From assembly GCA_029945375.1 (NCBI GenBank), contig CM057057.1, positions 4,836,001 to 4,900,000 on the forward strand: a stretch of DNA of 64,000 nt, read 5' to 3'. The translations under genes were made by a program, and so were the position numbers. The DNA is from Agaricus subrufescens. Taxonomy: Eukaryota > Basidiomycota > Agaricomycetes > Agaricales > Agaricaceae. The notes below the pieces were generated by a model. It was not told where the DNA came from, made no database searches, and was given only the letters and a program-made list of their open reading frames with translations. Shown here piece after piece: positions 37,349 through 49,250 of the stretch. Within the stretch, counting starts at the first letter, position 1, and the number at the start of each line of letters is the position of its first letter.

Positions 37349-40300
37349 CTACAGTGCAATTTCCACGTCCAATCGAGCAAGATATGAATACACATCTGGT
37401 GACATGCGGTATTTCAGTATACCCGCAAACACCATCAACGAGCGCGATTTCTTGCGAATCGAAACGAGTGTCTGGAACCGTAATTAGTCAATTCCAATGA
37501 ACCGAAAGTATAAGAACACGTACCATCTGCCTCGTTGCATCCGCAACCATTGTACTCTTTACTTTCTGGTGCACTCCCGCAAGCGTATCCATTGTCAGAG
37601 GCAAATACACCTGTAGATTCCTCTGGAGACTCTCGTGCAGATCCTTGAATTCCTCCGCCCGCCTGGTAATTTTCGCCACGTCTCCACTCAGCGGTATCAA
37701 ATCTGTCGACTCCAAAACTTCCAAAGCAACTTCCGGTTTCCCATTGTCTTTGGCTTCGATCGCTTCTCGAATCCTCAGTAATTTTACGACCGCATCTCTA
37801 TTCTTACCAACAGCCCTATTGGTCCTTTCATAGTGCCGTAGAATTTCGCTAGCAGTTCTCTCAATACCGCGCGACTTTTCGTCCAGCCCAGTTTGCGCTA
37901 TTGTGTTACCCAGTGCGGTGGCAAGGCAAGCTACGACGGTATTATAATCGCCAGCAAGGTTGTAAAGCTTGATGGCTTCCGAGATCCGGTCGTCTTCTTC
38001 CGAGTGTCGTGCCGCGCGAACGAGGATGTGTTCGCTGTATTGATCACCATCAGTCAGACAAAGTAACGGTGCGGCTTGCTCAATAACACCACTCTGAGAG
38101 AAGATGTTGTCAGAATAGGAGAATAAACAACAAAACCAAACGTACGAATCGTGACCCATCAGCTCTAAATCCTCCAACTAGTTCTTCCCAAGCAGGTCCA
38201 CTATTTGCTAATACAATAATCCTCCTCACAAGTTCCCAAGCAATCTCGACCTGCTCTTTACCCGCCTCGGCCTGATCCGCCGAGAGACACACGGTACATA
38301 CGTACTGAAGTGCTTCTTTTGCATCCATTTTGACAAATTGGCGCACATATCGCCATATGAGCGTTGAAAAGCTCAGGGCGGGAGGTAAACCAGGCAGGAT
38401 GGACACTGAGAGTGAAGATAAGAGACAAGGAAGACTGAGGATAGTCAAGTACGTACGTGGTGTTACGTCTGAAGTCTCTGAACGCAAAGGGACGCGTAAC
38501 AGACCGTGATATGCCAAAGCAATGGCTAGATGAACAGCTTCAATCTCGGTCTCCGAGTTCTCCCACAATGCGGCCACAGCCTATACAGTATTCAATAGAT
38601 GTTTAAACGAGCAAGTCGCTCGTTCTTACCCGCTCAAATTGTCCACACATGAGAAGCACACTGGGCCAGACCCTCCTTCCAGGTTGATTAGGAGGACCAT
38701 CAAAGTGGCGTTCCCCATAGCCGAGTAAGACTTCAGCAAATGCTCGAAGACCACCATCTTCGTCTTCGTCGATCTATAGGAATTCATTGAGTATTGTTCA
38801 AGTCACGGTCGCGCAACGTACCATTGCCAGCTGCAACCATATCCAATCTTCGGTGGTCGTGGTGACCTGGGGAACGTTTCTTCTCGAAGGCTCAAGTTTG
38901 CCCATGAGCTTGTACAGTGCCAGTTTGAAGGGGTCAGCGGTTGATGAATGCAACATGTGCGTGTTGTATACTGTCTGGAGGTGATCCCTATGTGCTTTTG
39001 GAAGTCTGAACCAGGTAGTTAAGTATAGGCAAGCTTTTGAAAGTTGAGAAATCGTACTTGCGCTCCGGAGACTCGATCCAGGTTTTGAAATGGCTAAAGA
39101 AGCTGGCTTCTCTATGTTCAATGATTTGTTGATGCTGTAAGGCCTCTTGCAGAGCTTCCTGGGCATGGCCGGTTCGGACTAGGAAGTAGAGTTTGGCCCA
39201 AATCGGTTGACCGGCAACCAGCTCGATGCGGTCCTCCCATTCCCCATTCCGATAGAATCTGACCGCTAGGAAGGCTCGGACTTTGTTATGTACACTAGGG
39301 TCACCACCCAGTCGAGCCTCGGTGGGACGAGATTGAACGGTTCGTTCCAAAACGTCCCAATACTGTTCTTCCAAGGCTTCTCTGGCACCGCGAGCAATCT
39401 GCTTACGGAGAGCGACAGCGTCGCGCGATTCAGGGTCACCAAGGTAGGTGCGAGCGTATTTGCGTTCAAACAATGGGGCATTGATAATGTGTGCGCCGGC
39501 GTGTTCGATGGGGGGAAGGGCGGGGGGTTCATCTGTGATTCGGGCGAGGATATGGAGGGTTTGCGCGGTTTGAAGGACGCGAGGCTGGGGTTGAACATGT
39601 TAGCTGAGGGGGGGAATAGAAGTGAGATCACGCACATCTGAGGCCGAGAGGGAGAGCGAGGCATCGGTGAGAGAGTGGATAATGGGGTAGGAGGTGCCTT
39701 TGAGACGAGAGGTGTTGAATTCTGTGACCACACGGTCGTAGACCATCATCTTGCTCTGCATCTGCAGCGTCAGGGAGGGGGTGCTGGAGGAAGTGCTGGC
39801 GCCCTGGAGAATGGTTGGAAGATGTAGAGTCAGAATATGCAGAGGGCACTTGCCAGGAGAGAGCTCTTTCCATGCGTGCTTTTCTTGAGCTCGAGAGCCC
39901 TGTTGTCGCCACCGACGCGACCGCCCAGCTCTTCAAAGACGCGCTTCTTCTTTGCCTCCCATTCCTTTTGGCTTCGCTCCTCGAGAAAGCGGTAGAACTC
40001 TTCCTGGGTCTCCTTTTTGCCCTCCTCTATGGTGGAGATGAGGTTTTGCTCGTGTGCATGGCGGAGGTAGCCGCCGACGTCTGTGTCCTGGAGCGCCTGG
40101 AGGGGCGCAAAGGTGGTGGAGGTGTTGAGGTGGGCGATGGAGCTTGCGAGTGCGGGGGCATCGACGTTGGCCTGGGCGAGCAGGAAGTTCCTGGGAGGAT
40201 AAACATGAGCGACGGTGCGGGGAGAGAGTAGGACGGGGCATACGCGCGGTTGGCGTCGGCCGCGGAGCCGGCGAGGCGGGTGACGAGGCTGCGGGACTGG

Positions 40301-40404
40301 GCCTCGATCTGGTCGGGGGAGAGGACGACGGCGGGGACGCCGGGGCGGGAGAGATGGCTGGTGAGGGTGCGGGACGCGTTGAGGAGCGCGGAGAGGTCGG
40401 CCAT
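37349..40404 (-). CDS. NIC96: Nucleoporin NIC96/NUP93
   Basis: This is the linker scaffold of the nuclear-pore inner ring. The start at 40404 gives MADLSALLNASRTLTSHLSR, then AYFLLAQANVDAPALASSIA. A charged coiled-coil region follows (EEGKKETQEEFYRFLEERSQ, then KEWEAKKKRVFEELGGRVGG). The alpha-helical Nic96 domain includes GHAQEALQEALQHQQIIEHR, then ERHFDGPPNQPGRRVWPSVL, and AIKLYNLAGDYNTVVACLAT. It ends SLMVFAGILKYRMSPDVYSY, LARLDVEIAL at TAG 37349-37351. Several short introns are present. It is divergent from ornithine decarboxylase, with about 130 bp between the starts. Confidence 0.9.
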
Positions 40405-40534
40405 GGCGGTGTTGATGCGTGTTTGGCAGGGTCGTGGGCGGAGTCTGAAACGGGGCTGTGGCTGGTTTCGCCAATGGCTCTCCAGAGCTGGCCCCGTTCG
40501 ATGCGCTGGTTGGGCTGCAGTCTCCCGACGATCG

Positions 40535-42101
40535 ATGATCGAGCTCGCCTATGCTGACCCACCGCCCTTCGCCTTTTTTCTCCCCGACTGCGCCTCCCCC
40601 AAGCGCTGCGATCCCGTCGCTGCGGACCCCGCTGCCGACGACCATGGCTTCCTCCCCCTCGACCAGCCCTGGGCAGAGGACATCTTCCCCGGCCTGCCCC
40701 CCCTCGCGCGCGGACGGCCCGAGGCGCACCTGCGCAATGGTATCCTGAACGCCCGCCTCCTCGCCGCCGCCGGCGAACCCGACGCCGAAAAGGCTTTTTT
40801 TGTCGCTGACCTGGGTGTTGTCTACAGGCAACACATGCGCTGGACCCGGTGTCTGCCCGAGATCCAGCCCTTCTACGGTAGCCTTTCTCCCTGTTCTCCC
40901 CATCGACATCTTGATGACTTTTTTTCCCAGCCGTCAAGTGCAATCCCGATCCATACGTTATCCGCCTTCTCGCTGCCCTCGGCGCCGGCTTTGACTGTGC
41001 ATCCAACGGCGAGATTAATCAGATCCTCTCCAGCGGTGGAGCAATCGACCCCAGCCGCATCATCTTTGCCAACCCCTGCAAGGCTACCTCTTTCATTCGG
41101 GCCGCCGCCCGCGCCGGCGTCGATACCATGACGTTCGACAACGCCGATGAGCTCTACAAGATTGCCAAGGCACACCCGCGTGCCAAACTCGTCGTCCGCA
41201 TCTTGACCGACGACTCCAAAAGCCTATGCGCATTCGGCATCAAGTTTGGTGCCTCTCTCTCCGTCGTCCCCTCCCTCCTCGCCAAAGCCAAGGAATTAAA
41301 TCTAGATGTTGTGGGTGTCAGCTTCCACGTCGGCAGCGGTTGCTATGACCCATCCGTATACCATGATGCCATCAGCTGTGCACGGGCCGTCTTTAACATC
41401 GGCAAAGACATCGGCTATGACTTTACCCTCTTGGACGTCGGAGGCGGATTTGAGGACGGTCTTTTCGAAAAGGCCGCAGAGGTACTCAGGGCCGCCATCG
41501 GCGAATTCTTCCCCGAAGACGAAAGGAGGCAAAAGGGCATCAACATCATCGCCGAGCCCGGGCGTTTCTACGTCTCTACCGCTTTTAGACTTGCCGTCAA
41601 CGTGATCGCTCGAAGAGCTCCCTTAGACGGCGCCGCACCTACCTCGGGTGAAGAGCAACCGGAGGTTATGTGTAAGTGCTGCCCTTTTTCGAGACATCGC
41701 AAAACTCACGCTGCCACAAAGATTATGTCAATGACGGCGTGTACGGTGCATTTAATTGCATCCTGTTCGACCACCAAATACCCCAGCCACATGTCCTGAC
41801 GCTCCAGGGCATGCCCTACTCATCCTCCACCACCTCTCGCCAACAACTCGCCAGTATCTGGGGACCCACATGCGACTCTATCGACTGTATATCTAAAGGC
41901 ATGAAGCTTCCATACGGAATCCAAGTCGGCGATTGGTTCGGATTCGAAAATATGGGAGCCTACACTATATGTGCCGCTAGCCAATTCAACGGCTTTGAGG
42001 TCAGTAAAGTTATTTACACCGTTGGAGGTGGTTCCGAAGAAGACGTGGCTACCGGAGAGCACATCTTAGCTGTACTTGCTGACTATGCCCAACGAGTTTG
42101 A
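40535..42101 (+). CDS. ODC1: Ornithine decarboxylase
   Basis: This PLP enzyme converts ornithine to putrescine, the first step of polyamine synthesis. Exons 40535-40877, 40931-41671 and 41722-42101 join to 487 residues. The PLP lysine is in PFYAVKCNPDPYVIRLLAAL, completed across intron 1. Other fold III motifs are LDVVGVSFHVGSGCYDP, FTLLDVGGGFEDG, INIIAEPGRFYVSTAF and VNDGVYGAFNCILFDHQ. The active-site Cys lies in IWGPTCDSIDCI. The start at 40535 (MIELAYADPPPFAFFLP) is the nearest ATG in frame after the NIC96 start. The family is antizyme-regulated; nothing here shows that directly. It is the last gene before the composition switch to repeats. Confidence 0.95.
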
Positions 42102-42467
42102 AATGATTTAGATAGAAATGTTATTGTTTTTGCTTGGAGTATCTCTCTTTCCTCTTGATTTATTCTTTATCTCTTTTAGTTTAAAAAAAAACGTCGGATC
42201 TGTCTCGACCCTCAAAATTATTGTATTAATTCGAGGGAAATTACATTAGTAGAAATACTCTTTGTTCATAAATGTTATAACTCTGCTATCGTTTGCTCTG
42301 CTGTTCAACCTCATGGCTTGCTAACAATGCTTTGGGCTGGAGAAAAAGGTAGAATATGGAGAGTTCAGCCAAAATCATGTACAAATCTGGTTATACATAA
42401 CTTTTGAAGAAAAAATCAACACTCAAACAATAACAAGCTCCAGCCATTCATCAGCCAAAACTTAACA
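42102..42467. other. ODC 3' flank and boundary to AT-rich repeat DNA
   Basis: This has an A-run near 42,182 (probable 3' UTR), then the last clusters of CpG dinucleotides (about 42,190-42,292). After that the sequence becomes AT-rich and nearly free of CpG. No gene is seen. Confidence 0.5.
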
Positions 42468-42469
42468 TA

Positions 42470-44043
42470 CAGTGGGGGACAAAACTGTTCCAATGTTTTG
42501 TACCTTTGCAAAGAATGCTATATACCAGTGCACATAAAATGTTTAAAATCTTGAGGATATTTATGAATATACCTTAGTATCTAAGCTACCATTGTGTGAT
42601 GTTATGTGGCTGTACAGTTATTATTGGTCATTATATAATACCTTTAAGTCAGAGCATCATTGGAACAGTTTTGTCCCTGTGCATTGAAAATACAGAATTG
42701 GCTACTTATCAAGGCAGAGGATACTATTTTCTGGCTATCAAAGCTACAAATGGTAGATTTGGTATTGATACCATCAATATCTGATCAAATGCTGCTGATA
42801 TGATATCAAAATCCATCTATATGCTACTATAAAGATTAGGTACTTTGTTAAGTAGTAAATCTTTAATCTCTAGCTTATTATTCCATTATCTTCAAGGCTT
42901 GTGATGTAATTTATATTAAAACAGTTATCTAAGTACAATAATATACTGGATTATGTAATTTATGCCATTTAAAGACTTATTTGCTGACATAAATATGATC
43001 ATCCTTAGGTAGAAATATACTTTCATCTATTTTTTGCACACAAACAACCCACTTGCTGGAAAGCTGATTGTTCCAATTAATGCTATAAATGTTAGTGCTT
43101 ATGTAACAATCAATCAAAGAGCAAACAAAAGCTTTGACCTTCCTGCACAAGCCTGTATTTACATAAATATATAGTAGACTCTAGAGAGTATCTGTAAAAG
43201 TGCACCAGGGCTTGTTTCTGATGACTAATCAAGATACAAATAGGCTCAGAATATTGAGAATAATAGATTATAATCATATGTAAACTGAAAACAATATGTT
43301 GATGGAAGGTAAGAGCTTTACAAGCAGAGGGTAAAAAGTGTTAGTGTGTATAAATGAAAAGAATTGTACTAAGATTGCATAGAATGGGCAAGAGCTCAAA
43401 TAACTACTAAACATGAAGTATTATTGAATGTTAATCTTTTCAGATATATTTTGGAATTTTCACATAATTCAATCCTAGAGTATTATAGGTAGAATATATC
43501 AAGTACAAGCTTAACAAATGTGATATAGCAGCAAATCAACTTTAAAATAGTATGGATTACCTAAAATTGGATATTTTAGTTCAACCAGCCTCTTAATATG
43601 AGTTTTGCCAAAATACAGTAAATAAATATCAATAGTGAGGTAAAAGTTAATGAATTTCTACCTAATAGATTATTACATCTATAGAGCAGCATATAGATGG
43701 ATTCTGATATCATATCAGCAGCATTTGATCAGATATTGATGGCATCAATACCAAATCTACCATTTGTAGCTTTGATAGCCAGAAAATAGTATCCTCTGCC
43801 TTGATAAGTAGCCAATTCTGTATTTTCAATGCACAGGGACAAAACCATTCCAATGATGCTCTGACTTAAAATGATTATATAATAGCCAATAATAACTGTA
43901 CAGCCACATAACATCACACAATGGTAGCTTAGATACTAAGGTATATTCATAAATATCCTCAAGATTTTAAACATTTTATGTGCACTGGTATATAGCATTC
44001 TTTGCAAAGGTACAAAACATTGGAACAGTTTTGTCCCCCACTG
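42470..44043. mobile_element. Family A Tc1/mariner-type non-autonomous element, copy 1
   Basis: A 1,574-bp element is flanked by TA on both sides (42,468-42,469 and 44,044-44,045), as expected for Tc1/mariner insertion. Its ends are CAGTGGGGGACAAAACTG and the exact inverse. The terminal inverted repeats extend about 355 bp (42,470-42,828 and 43,685-44,043). Each arm contains the block GGGACAAAACTGTTCCAATG near its outer end (42,476-42,495) and its inverse again inside (42,658-42,677). The ~850-bp middle has no transposase-like frame. Two other copies lie in the window at about 98 percent of the same length. Confidence 0.85.
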
Positions 44044-44045
44044 TA

Positions 44046-46271
44046 TGGCCATCTCTCTAGCTAAAAATAACACTCTGATAGATTTACAAGTTGCTGATAA
44101 CAATGGTCATATAGATGAGGATATAGTTGTTTAGATGACCCACATGTTCTGAAGGAGAATGAGAGAATGGCTTATGAAGGATATGGTCCTAGCTACAAAA
44201 TATTGTGTAGGGAGATTTTCTTCAATCAATAGTAAATAACTGTCACTCCTCCATTAGAGTCTTTCCATATACATATCATGACCTATATGCTCCTGCTATA
44301 AATATATACCAGGGTCATCAACCATGGTGAACACCCAACAGCTGCTTTCATCCCTGTTGTTGGACTAAGAGAGGAGAGTTAGCTTACTGAGGGCTCAAGT
44401 CCCCTCTGCTTGAATAGAGTCCATGAGCTAGCTACCTGTAGAAGTGGAAATAAAAGTATTGTGAGAAAAAGAGATGCCTGTGGTGAGTGTCAAGGGATAA
44501 GGCATGCTACCCACAGAAGAAGTGGGGTTGGCTGAACTACATGTTGGGGTTGGAATACCCTCACATAAGAAAAACATATCACAAAGCTTCAAGTAAGGAG
44601 GTGGGATAGGAGAAGTAAGAGCATCTGTGGTCAAGTGGGAGTTAGCAGGAGCTGAATTGGTGGTCAGAGAATGAGGAATAGGCAATAGCCCAAGGAGATT
44701 ATAATGCACAGTGTTGTGTTCAATGTGTTCTGTATCAGCCAGTGTATGGTAGCCTTGAAAAGGGGCATGTGGAAACTAATGGACCTATGGCAGGGTTACA
44801 TCCCTATCCACTTCATTAATAACAAATTATGTTGTTGTGATCACACTTACCAACTCCAATATGTATACCTTAGTCTGTCAACTATGAAAAGCAACATAGG
44901 CCTGTTTTTTTTACCTCCTTGCAAAATGCTGGCAGGGGGAGATGCCAGGGAAGCTGTTAACAAATGTGCAGCAACTTCAGATTCTTCACCTAGAAAGTTA
45001 TGTAAGTCTTATTCAGGTAAAACAAGGCTGTGCTCACATTAATTAATGCTTTTCACATTAGGGTCCAATCCTAAAAAAATCAACACTAATCATGATCATG
45101 ATCATGATCACTTACTGTTTGGAAAAGACATCTTTGTACATAAGCTTGAGTTTTCAGTTTAAAAGGGCTAGGTAAAGACAATGTTGAAGAATAGATACTC
45201 TCAAAGGCTAGAACAAGTAATAGTAAGCTGAGAAAAGAAAGCAGAAAAAGAAATCCAACTTGCTTAAACTTCCTACAAATAAAGATCAACAAAGGCTTAT
45301 CCAATACTGTACATACATGGCAGATGATCAAATTAGTGTTGATTTTTTTGTCAAGTGCCATACATGATCCTGAGCTGCTGAGATGACATTGCCACAGCCT
45401 TTTCTCAGTGATGAGACTTATCACATGTGCCACCCCCTCCATCCTGTCCAACCACTCCAACCTCATCAAAGCCCCTCTTGTCAGAATCTTAAAAAAAAAG
45501 ACAATTACTTAGGCACAACAAAGTTAAAAAGAGAAAAATACAGAACTCCAGCAATAGGTAGAAAATATCAGAGTTGACTGCAACCTCAGGGTCAAGACCC
45601 TGACTCAGATATTCCCCCAAAAGGATACTTATATCCACAGTAATGTGTATAATGTGTCTATGTTCAAACCCCAAAGAAATATTAATTTATGGAATGCAGA
45701 AATATTGTATAAGACCAATGAACTTTGTGAGAGTGAGTACTAAATTCTATTCATTAGTCACATGCCACTAAGATAGAGGGAGAAATGGGGGGACTACAAA
45801 AAGCCCATGATGAAATTCTCAAGCTTTGCAAAGCCCAAAAAGGAATAATGCTAGGAAAGAAAGAAAGTGCAGCTATTATGAGGCATCTTCATGAACTGTG
45901 CAATGAAAGGCTGAATGGAGCATGCCCCACAAATCACAGTGCTGCAAAGGATACAATTGATACTGCATTGAGGGTTGAGGCTGAGGTAAGTACAGTATAT
46001 TATTCTTGATGCTATTCTTGTTCCCTTGAATCACACTGACACTATGGCTGTTTTTATTGCTAGCCATGGGCATTTCAATAACATCATTAATCTAGTTGCA
46101 TTCAAGACAAACAATGCAGCAGGCTTTTGCAAATGGTGTTTGGCCAAGCATTGGTAGTTGACTCAAAGCCCTCTGTAAACCAATTAGTTAAGGGATTAAT
46201 GTTGTAAAGAGGGTTTTACAACACTTAATTCAGGTTTACAATATCAACTTCAATTTAGCTTCATTTATGTA
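44046..46271. other. AT-rich repeat-region spacer without a recognisable gene
   Basis: This holds a short perfect tandem array of the 6-mer ATGATC (about 45,092-45,112) and several open frames of 60-130 codons on both strands (44,428-44,709; 45,086-45,469; 45,785-46,009). None has a family I recognise, and the composition is CpG-poor like the surrounding transposons. It is possibly decayed older elements. Confidence 0.35.
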
Positions 46272-46485
46272 CAGTAGGCAACAAAACCTTTCCAATGTTT
46301 TGTACATTTGTAAAGAACATGCTATAGCAGTCCAAAAAAATTGTGTAAAATCATGGAAATATACAGGAAGGTACATCAGTCTCTTGTTTACATGTATATA
46401 CAGTTCTGTGGCTGTGCTTCAGATTTAAGTTCATTTTCAATATGATTTAAGATTGAGAACCATTGGAAAGGTTTTGTTGCTACTC
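46272..46485 (+). mobile_element. Family D solo terminal arm (relative of family A)
   Basis: The unit starts CAGTAGGCAACAAAACC directly after a TA (46,270-46,271). It has the block GCAACAAAACCTTTCCAATG at 46,278-46,297 and its exact inverse at 46,461-46,480. The interior aligns loosely with the family A arm (TTTTGTACATTTGTAAAGAA; GTGGCTGT). Only one arm is present: no mirrored partner or internal region is found nearby. It shows the same inverted site pair as families A-C. Confidence 0.65.
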
Positions 46486-46489
46486 ATTT

Positions 46490-47124
46490 CGAAGATGGAA
46501 AAGGCTAATTGGTGGAGCTTGTAATGATGTTTGCTAGCTGGAAGTATTACATAATGACATTCTCATGTTGTTTTCATTATTCTGTGCCATGTCACATCTG
46601 TTATGTCACACTAAACCCCCCATAATTTGGAAATTAGTCTAAGTCTCCTATTACTTGAAATTTTGAAGGCTGTCATCTAGTACCTAGGTTGAAGTTGTTC
46701 ACTTGTGTGCAAATGGGCTATTTATTATTCAAAAGTATGTGCATAACATCTTAGGGCTATTCTCTTGATCATTTCCAGTGTATTTGTACTATTTCTCACT
46801 AGAAAATACAATTTGTTCTTTTTTTATGTCAAATTTTGAAAGCTGCTTGGATGTTAGTATCTCAAATTTACTTTCAAAATGTGAGCATTTACTCTATATA
46901 TAATATCCATAACAATTTCAATTCAGTTACTGAGTGTACAGTTGCAGATAATCATATTACCTCTTGTAAATTGCTTTATCTCTACAGTATATGTATGTTA
47001 CGACCTTATAGTGATTAGCTCAGGGTGCAACTTAAGGCAAAGACTTGAGAGCAATAAGGGAAAATAGCAAGTTGGTAAAGTGTAAGGAATACAGGAGTAT
47101 TACTATGCTACTTATACTACTAGC
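46490..47124. other. AT-rich spacer between family D arm and family B element
   Basis: About 635 bp of AT-rich, CpG-poor DNA with only one short open frame (46,836-47,018) and no homology I can name. I see nothing else in it. Confidence 0.35.
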
Positions 47125-47126
47125 TA

Positions 47127-48710
47127 CAATGGCTCAAAAAACTGTCCCAATGTTTTGAGGTTTTCAACTATTTCAGTTATAGCACTGTGGGAACATCGCA
47201 AAACATTACGTAATAATTATCTATGGTAGCCTAGCATGTGTTCTACTAGGAGCATTTTAGATTATGTAAATTGATTGGAACCAACTGAGAAATTAAATCA
47301 ACAAAATAATCAATCATTGGGACAGTTTTTTGACTCTCTACCCTTGTTGTAACTAATACTTTGTATGACCACCTTTAGCCTTGATAATTGTCTGGCAGCT
47401 CCTAGGCATACTTTCTATAAGTCTTTGACACTCTTCTGAAGTGATTTTGTTCCACTCTTCAGCCACCCTTTCCCACCAATCATGAACTCCTCTAGGTGGT
47501 TTGGGATATTCCTTCAACTTGTCCTTGAGGTTGATCCAAAGGTGTTCAATGGGATTTAAGTCAGGGGATTGGGCAGGCCAGACTGGGACTTTGATGTTGT
47601 TGTCTTCAAACCACTTGTCTGTTCTTTTTGCCATGTACTTGAGGTCATTATCATGTTGGAATATCCTCTTCCCCTCCTCCATCTCCAGTTTTTCAAAGCT
47701 GTCAACCACTCCACTATCCAAAATATCACAGTATTGCACAGAAACCATAATACCCTGAACCTCTGTAAGCATCCCAACTCCCTCCCATCCCATACAACCC
47801 CATACCATAAGGTTATTCCCTCCTCCATGTTTGACTGTAGGAGTAGTAGTCCTATCAGAAGGGCCCTCACCATTTTTCTTCCAGGTATACACCCTTCCAT
47901 CTGACTGAATCCTATTAATGTTGGTTTTATCTGACCACAAGATCCTTTTCCAGTCCTTCACTGTCCAATTCTTGTGGTAATGAGCAAATTTGAGATGGTC
48001 TCTTCTATGTTGCTGTTTGAGGAGAGGTCATTTCTTCTTTACAACAGCCCTAAATGAACTCTCTTTGAGAGTGTTTCTGACTGTTTGAATATGTACTGGA
48101 TTGGAAATGATGTTGTGGATATACTAGGCACCCTGAATTGCATTATCCAGCTGGCCAGTAGTGATTTGGTGAATGATTGCCCTTTTGTCCTGAGAAGAAA
48201 GCTTAGCTGGATGCATGTTCTCCTTGTCCTCATCAACCTATTTCTTAATCCTCCCTACAGTAGACCTCCCTAGACCAGTTCTAGACTGAATCTGACAAAC
48301 AGAATAGCCTTCTTGAAGAAGAAAGATGACAGAGGAGCATTGAGTAGAAGAAGTAGCTTTCATAGTGGTAGTTTAAGGTCAAAATGTAATTTAATCAAAG
48401 TTCAATGATGTAAATCTATACAAACAGGGTCACATGACATTGTCAAATATTCTCACATTTTTTCAGATTTTTATGAAGGCTCTAGAACAAGATTTGTCTC
48501 AGCTGAGTTGAGAGTCAAAAAACTGTCCCAATGATTGATTATTTTGTTGATTTAGTTCCAATAAATTTATGTAATCTAAAATGCTCCTGGTAGAACACAT
48601 GCTAGGCTACCATAGATAATTATCACATAATGTTTTGCAATGTTCCTACGGCGCTATAACTGAAATAGTTGAAAACCTCAAAACATTGGGACAGTTTTTT
48701 TGAGCCACTG
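47127..48710. mobile_element. Family B Tc1/mariner element with decayed transposase
   Basis: A 1,584-bp element sits between TA dinucleotides (47,125-47,126 and 48,711-48,712). The ends are CAATGGCTCAAAAAACTGTC and, inverted, CAGTGGCTCAAAAAAACTGT. Terminal arms are about 210 bp. Each has the block TCAAAAAACTGTCCCAATG next to the outer end (47,134-47,152) and its inverse at the inner end (47,315-47,333); the right arm mirrors this (about 48,510-48,530 and 48,684-48,703). Between the arms lies a minus-strand Tc1-like transposase pseudogene. Confidence 0.88.
47353..48363 (-). pseudogene. Tc1-like DDE transposase, inactivated by three stops (family B)
   Basis: The frame starts MKATSSTQCSSVIFLLQEGY and has the N-terminal helix-turn-helix (SVCQIQSRTGLGRSTVGRIK). 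The catalytic domain carries KRILWSDKTNIN (first D), FQHDNDLKYMAKR (second D) and WPAQSPDLNPIEHLW (E, 34 residues on). The end is the family-typical LIESMPRSCQTIIKAKGGHT. Three in-frame stops interrupt the N-terminal third: TAG after GRIKK (about 48,238), TAG after AIQGA (about 48,128) and TGA after VVKKK (about 48,030). The longest uninterrupted part is the C-terminal 202 codons (47,353-47,961). It cannot make a full transposase as is. Confidence 0.88.
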
Positions 48711-48712
48711 TA

Positions 48713-49248
48713 GACTACCTAATAGAGGAAGTACAAAGAGTGGTCTCAAATGACTGAGGTGTCTGCTAAATATGGAATGGGAGCACAAGAAAGAGGAGCA
48801 AGGCATATGGTGTAAGAACACAAGACAGATCATGGGGTGAATCAAGAAGTTGATAACAAGAATAGACTACAGCACAAGTCCAAGGCAATATTGGATTGTA
48901 ACAGTATATGCCATTTTTATTTAGCCTTGTTCTTCTTATTCTTACTATTGAGCTGTATTGACTTTGTTACAAGGTACTTATTCTAGTATATTGGGCCTAT
49001 GATCTAATTATTTAGTCCATCAACACTAGTTTTTCATAGGTTCAAACATGTACCCCTGATTCTGTCATGTTTTGCTAACATTACAAGCTGTTTCCAGGTA
49101 CATTGAAACATTTGACTATACCCTAGGGGTAACAGAATTAAAGATTAGAAGACTAGAGACTCCTATAGTAAATTTTAGAATGAGAACCGCCTAGAAATCC
49201 AGAGATTTATGATCAAAAAGTAGATAATATGATATTTTCATAAGACTA
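48713..49248. other. AT-rich spacer between family B and family A copy 2
   Basis: About 535 bp, CpG-poor, without open frames of note or recognisable repeats. I see nothing in it. Confidence 0.35.
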
Positions 49249-49250
49249 TA

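Noticed and set aside
39830..41006. Minus-strand open frames of 359 and 357 codons across the NIC96/ODC start region
   Set aside because: One contains a real NIC96 exon but reads through introns; the rest is antisense to ornithine decarboxylase and rich in Pro/Arg/Gly from GC composition.
45092..45112. Tandem ATGATC 6-mers as a possible CRISPR-like or regulatory array
   Set aside because: Too short and spacer-free; a simple microsatellite.
44428..46009. Open frames of 70-130 codons in the AT-rich spacer
   Set aside because: No family recognised; base composition is that of surrounding decayed repeats. Could be old element scraps, but unsupported.
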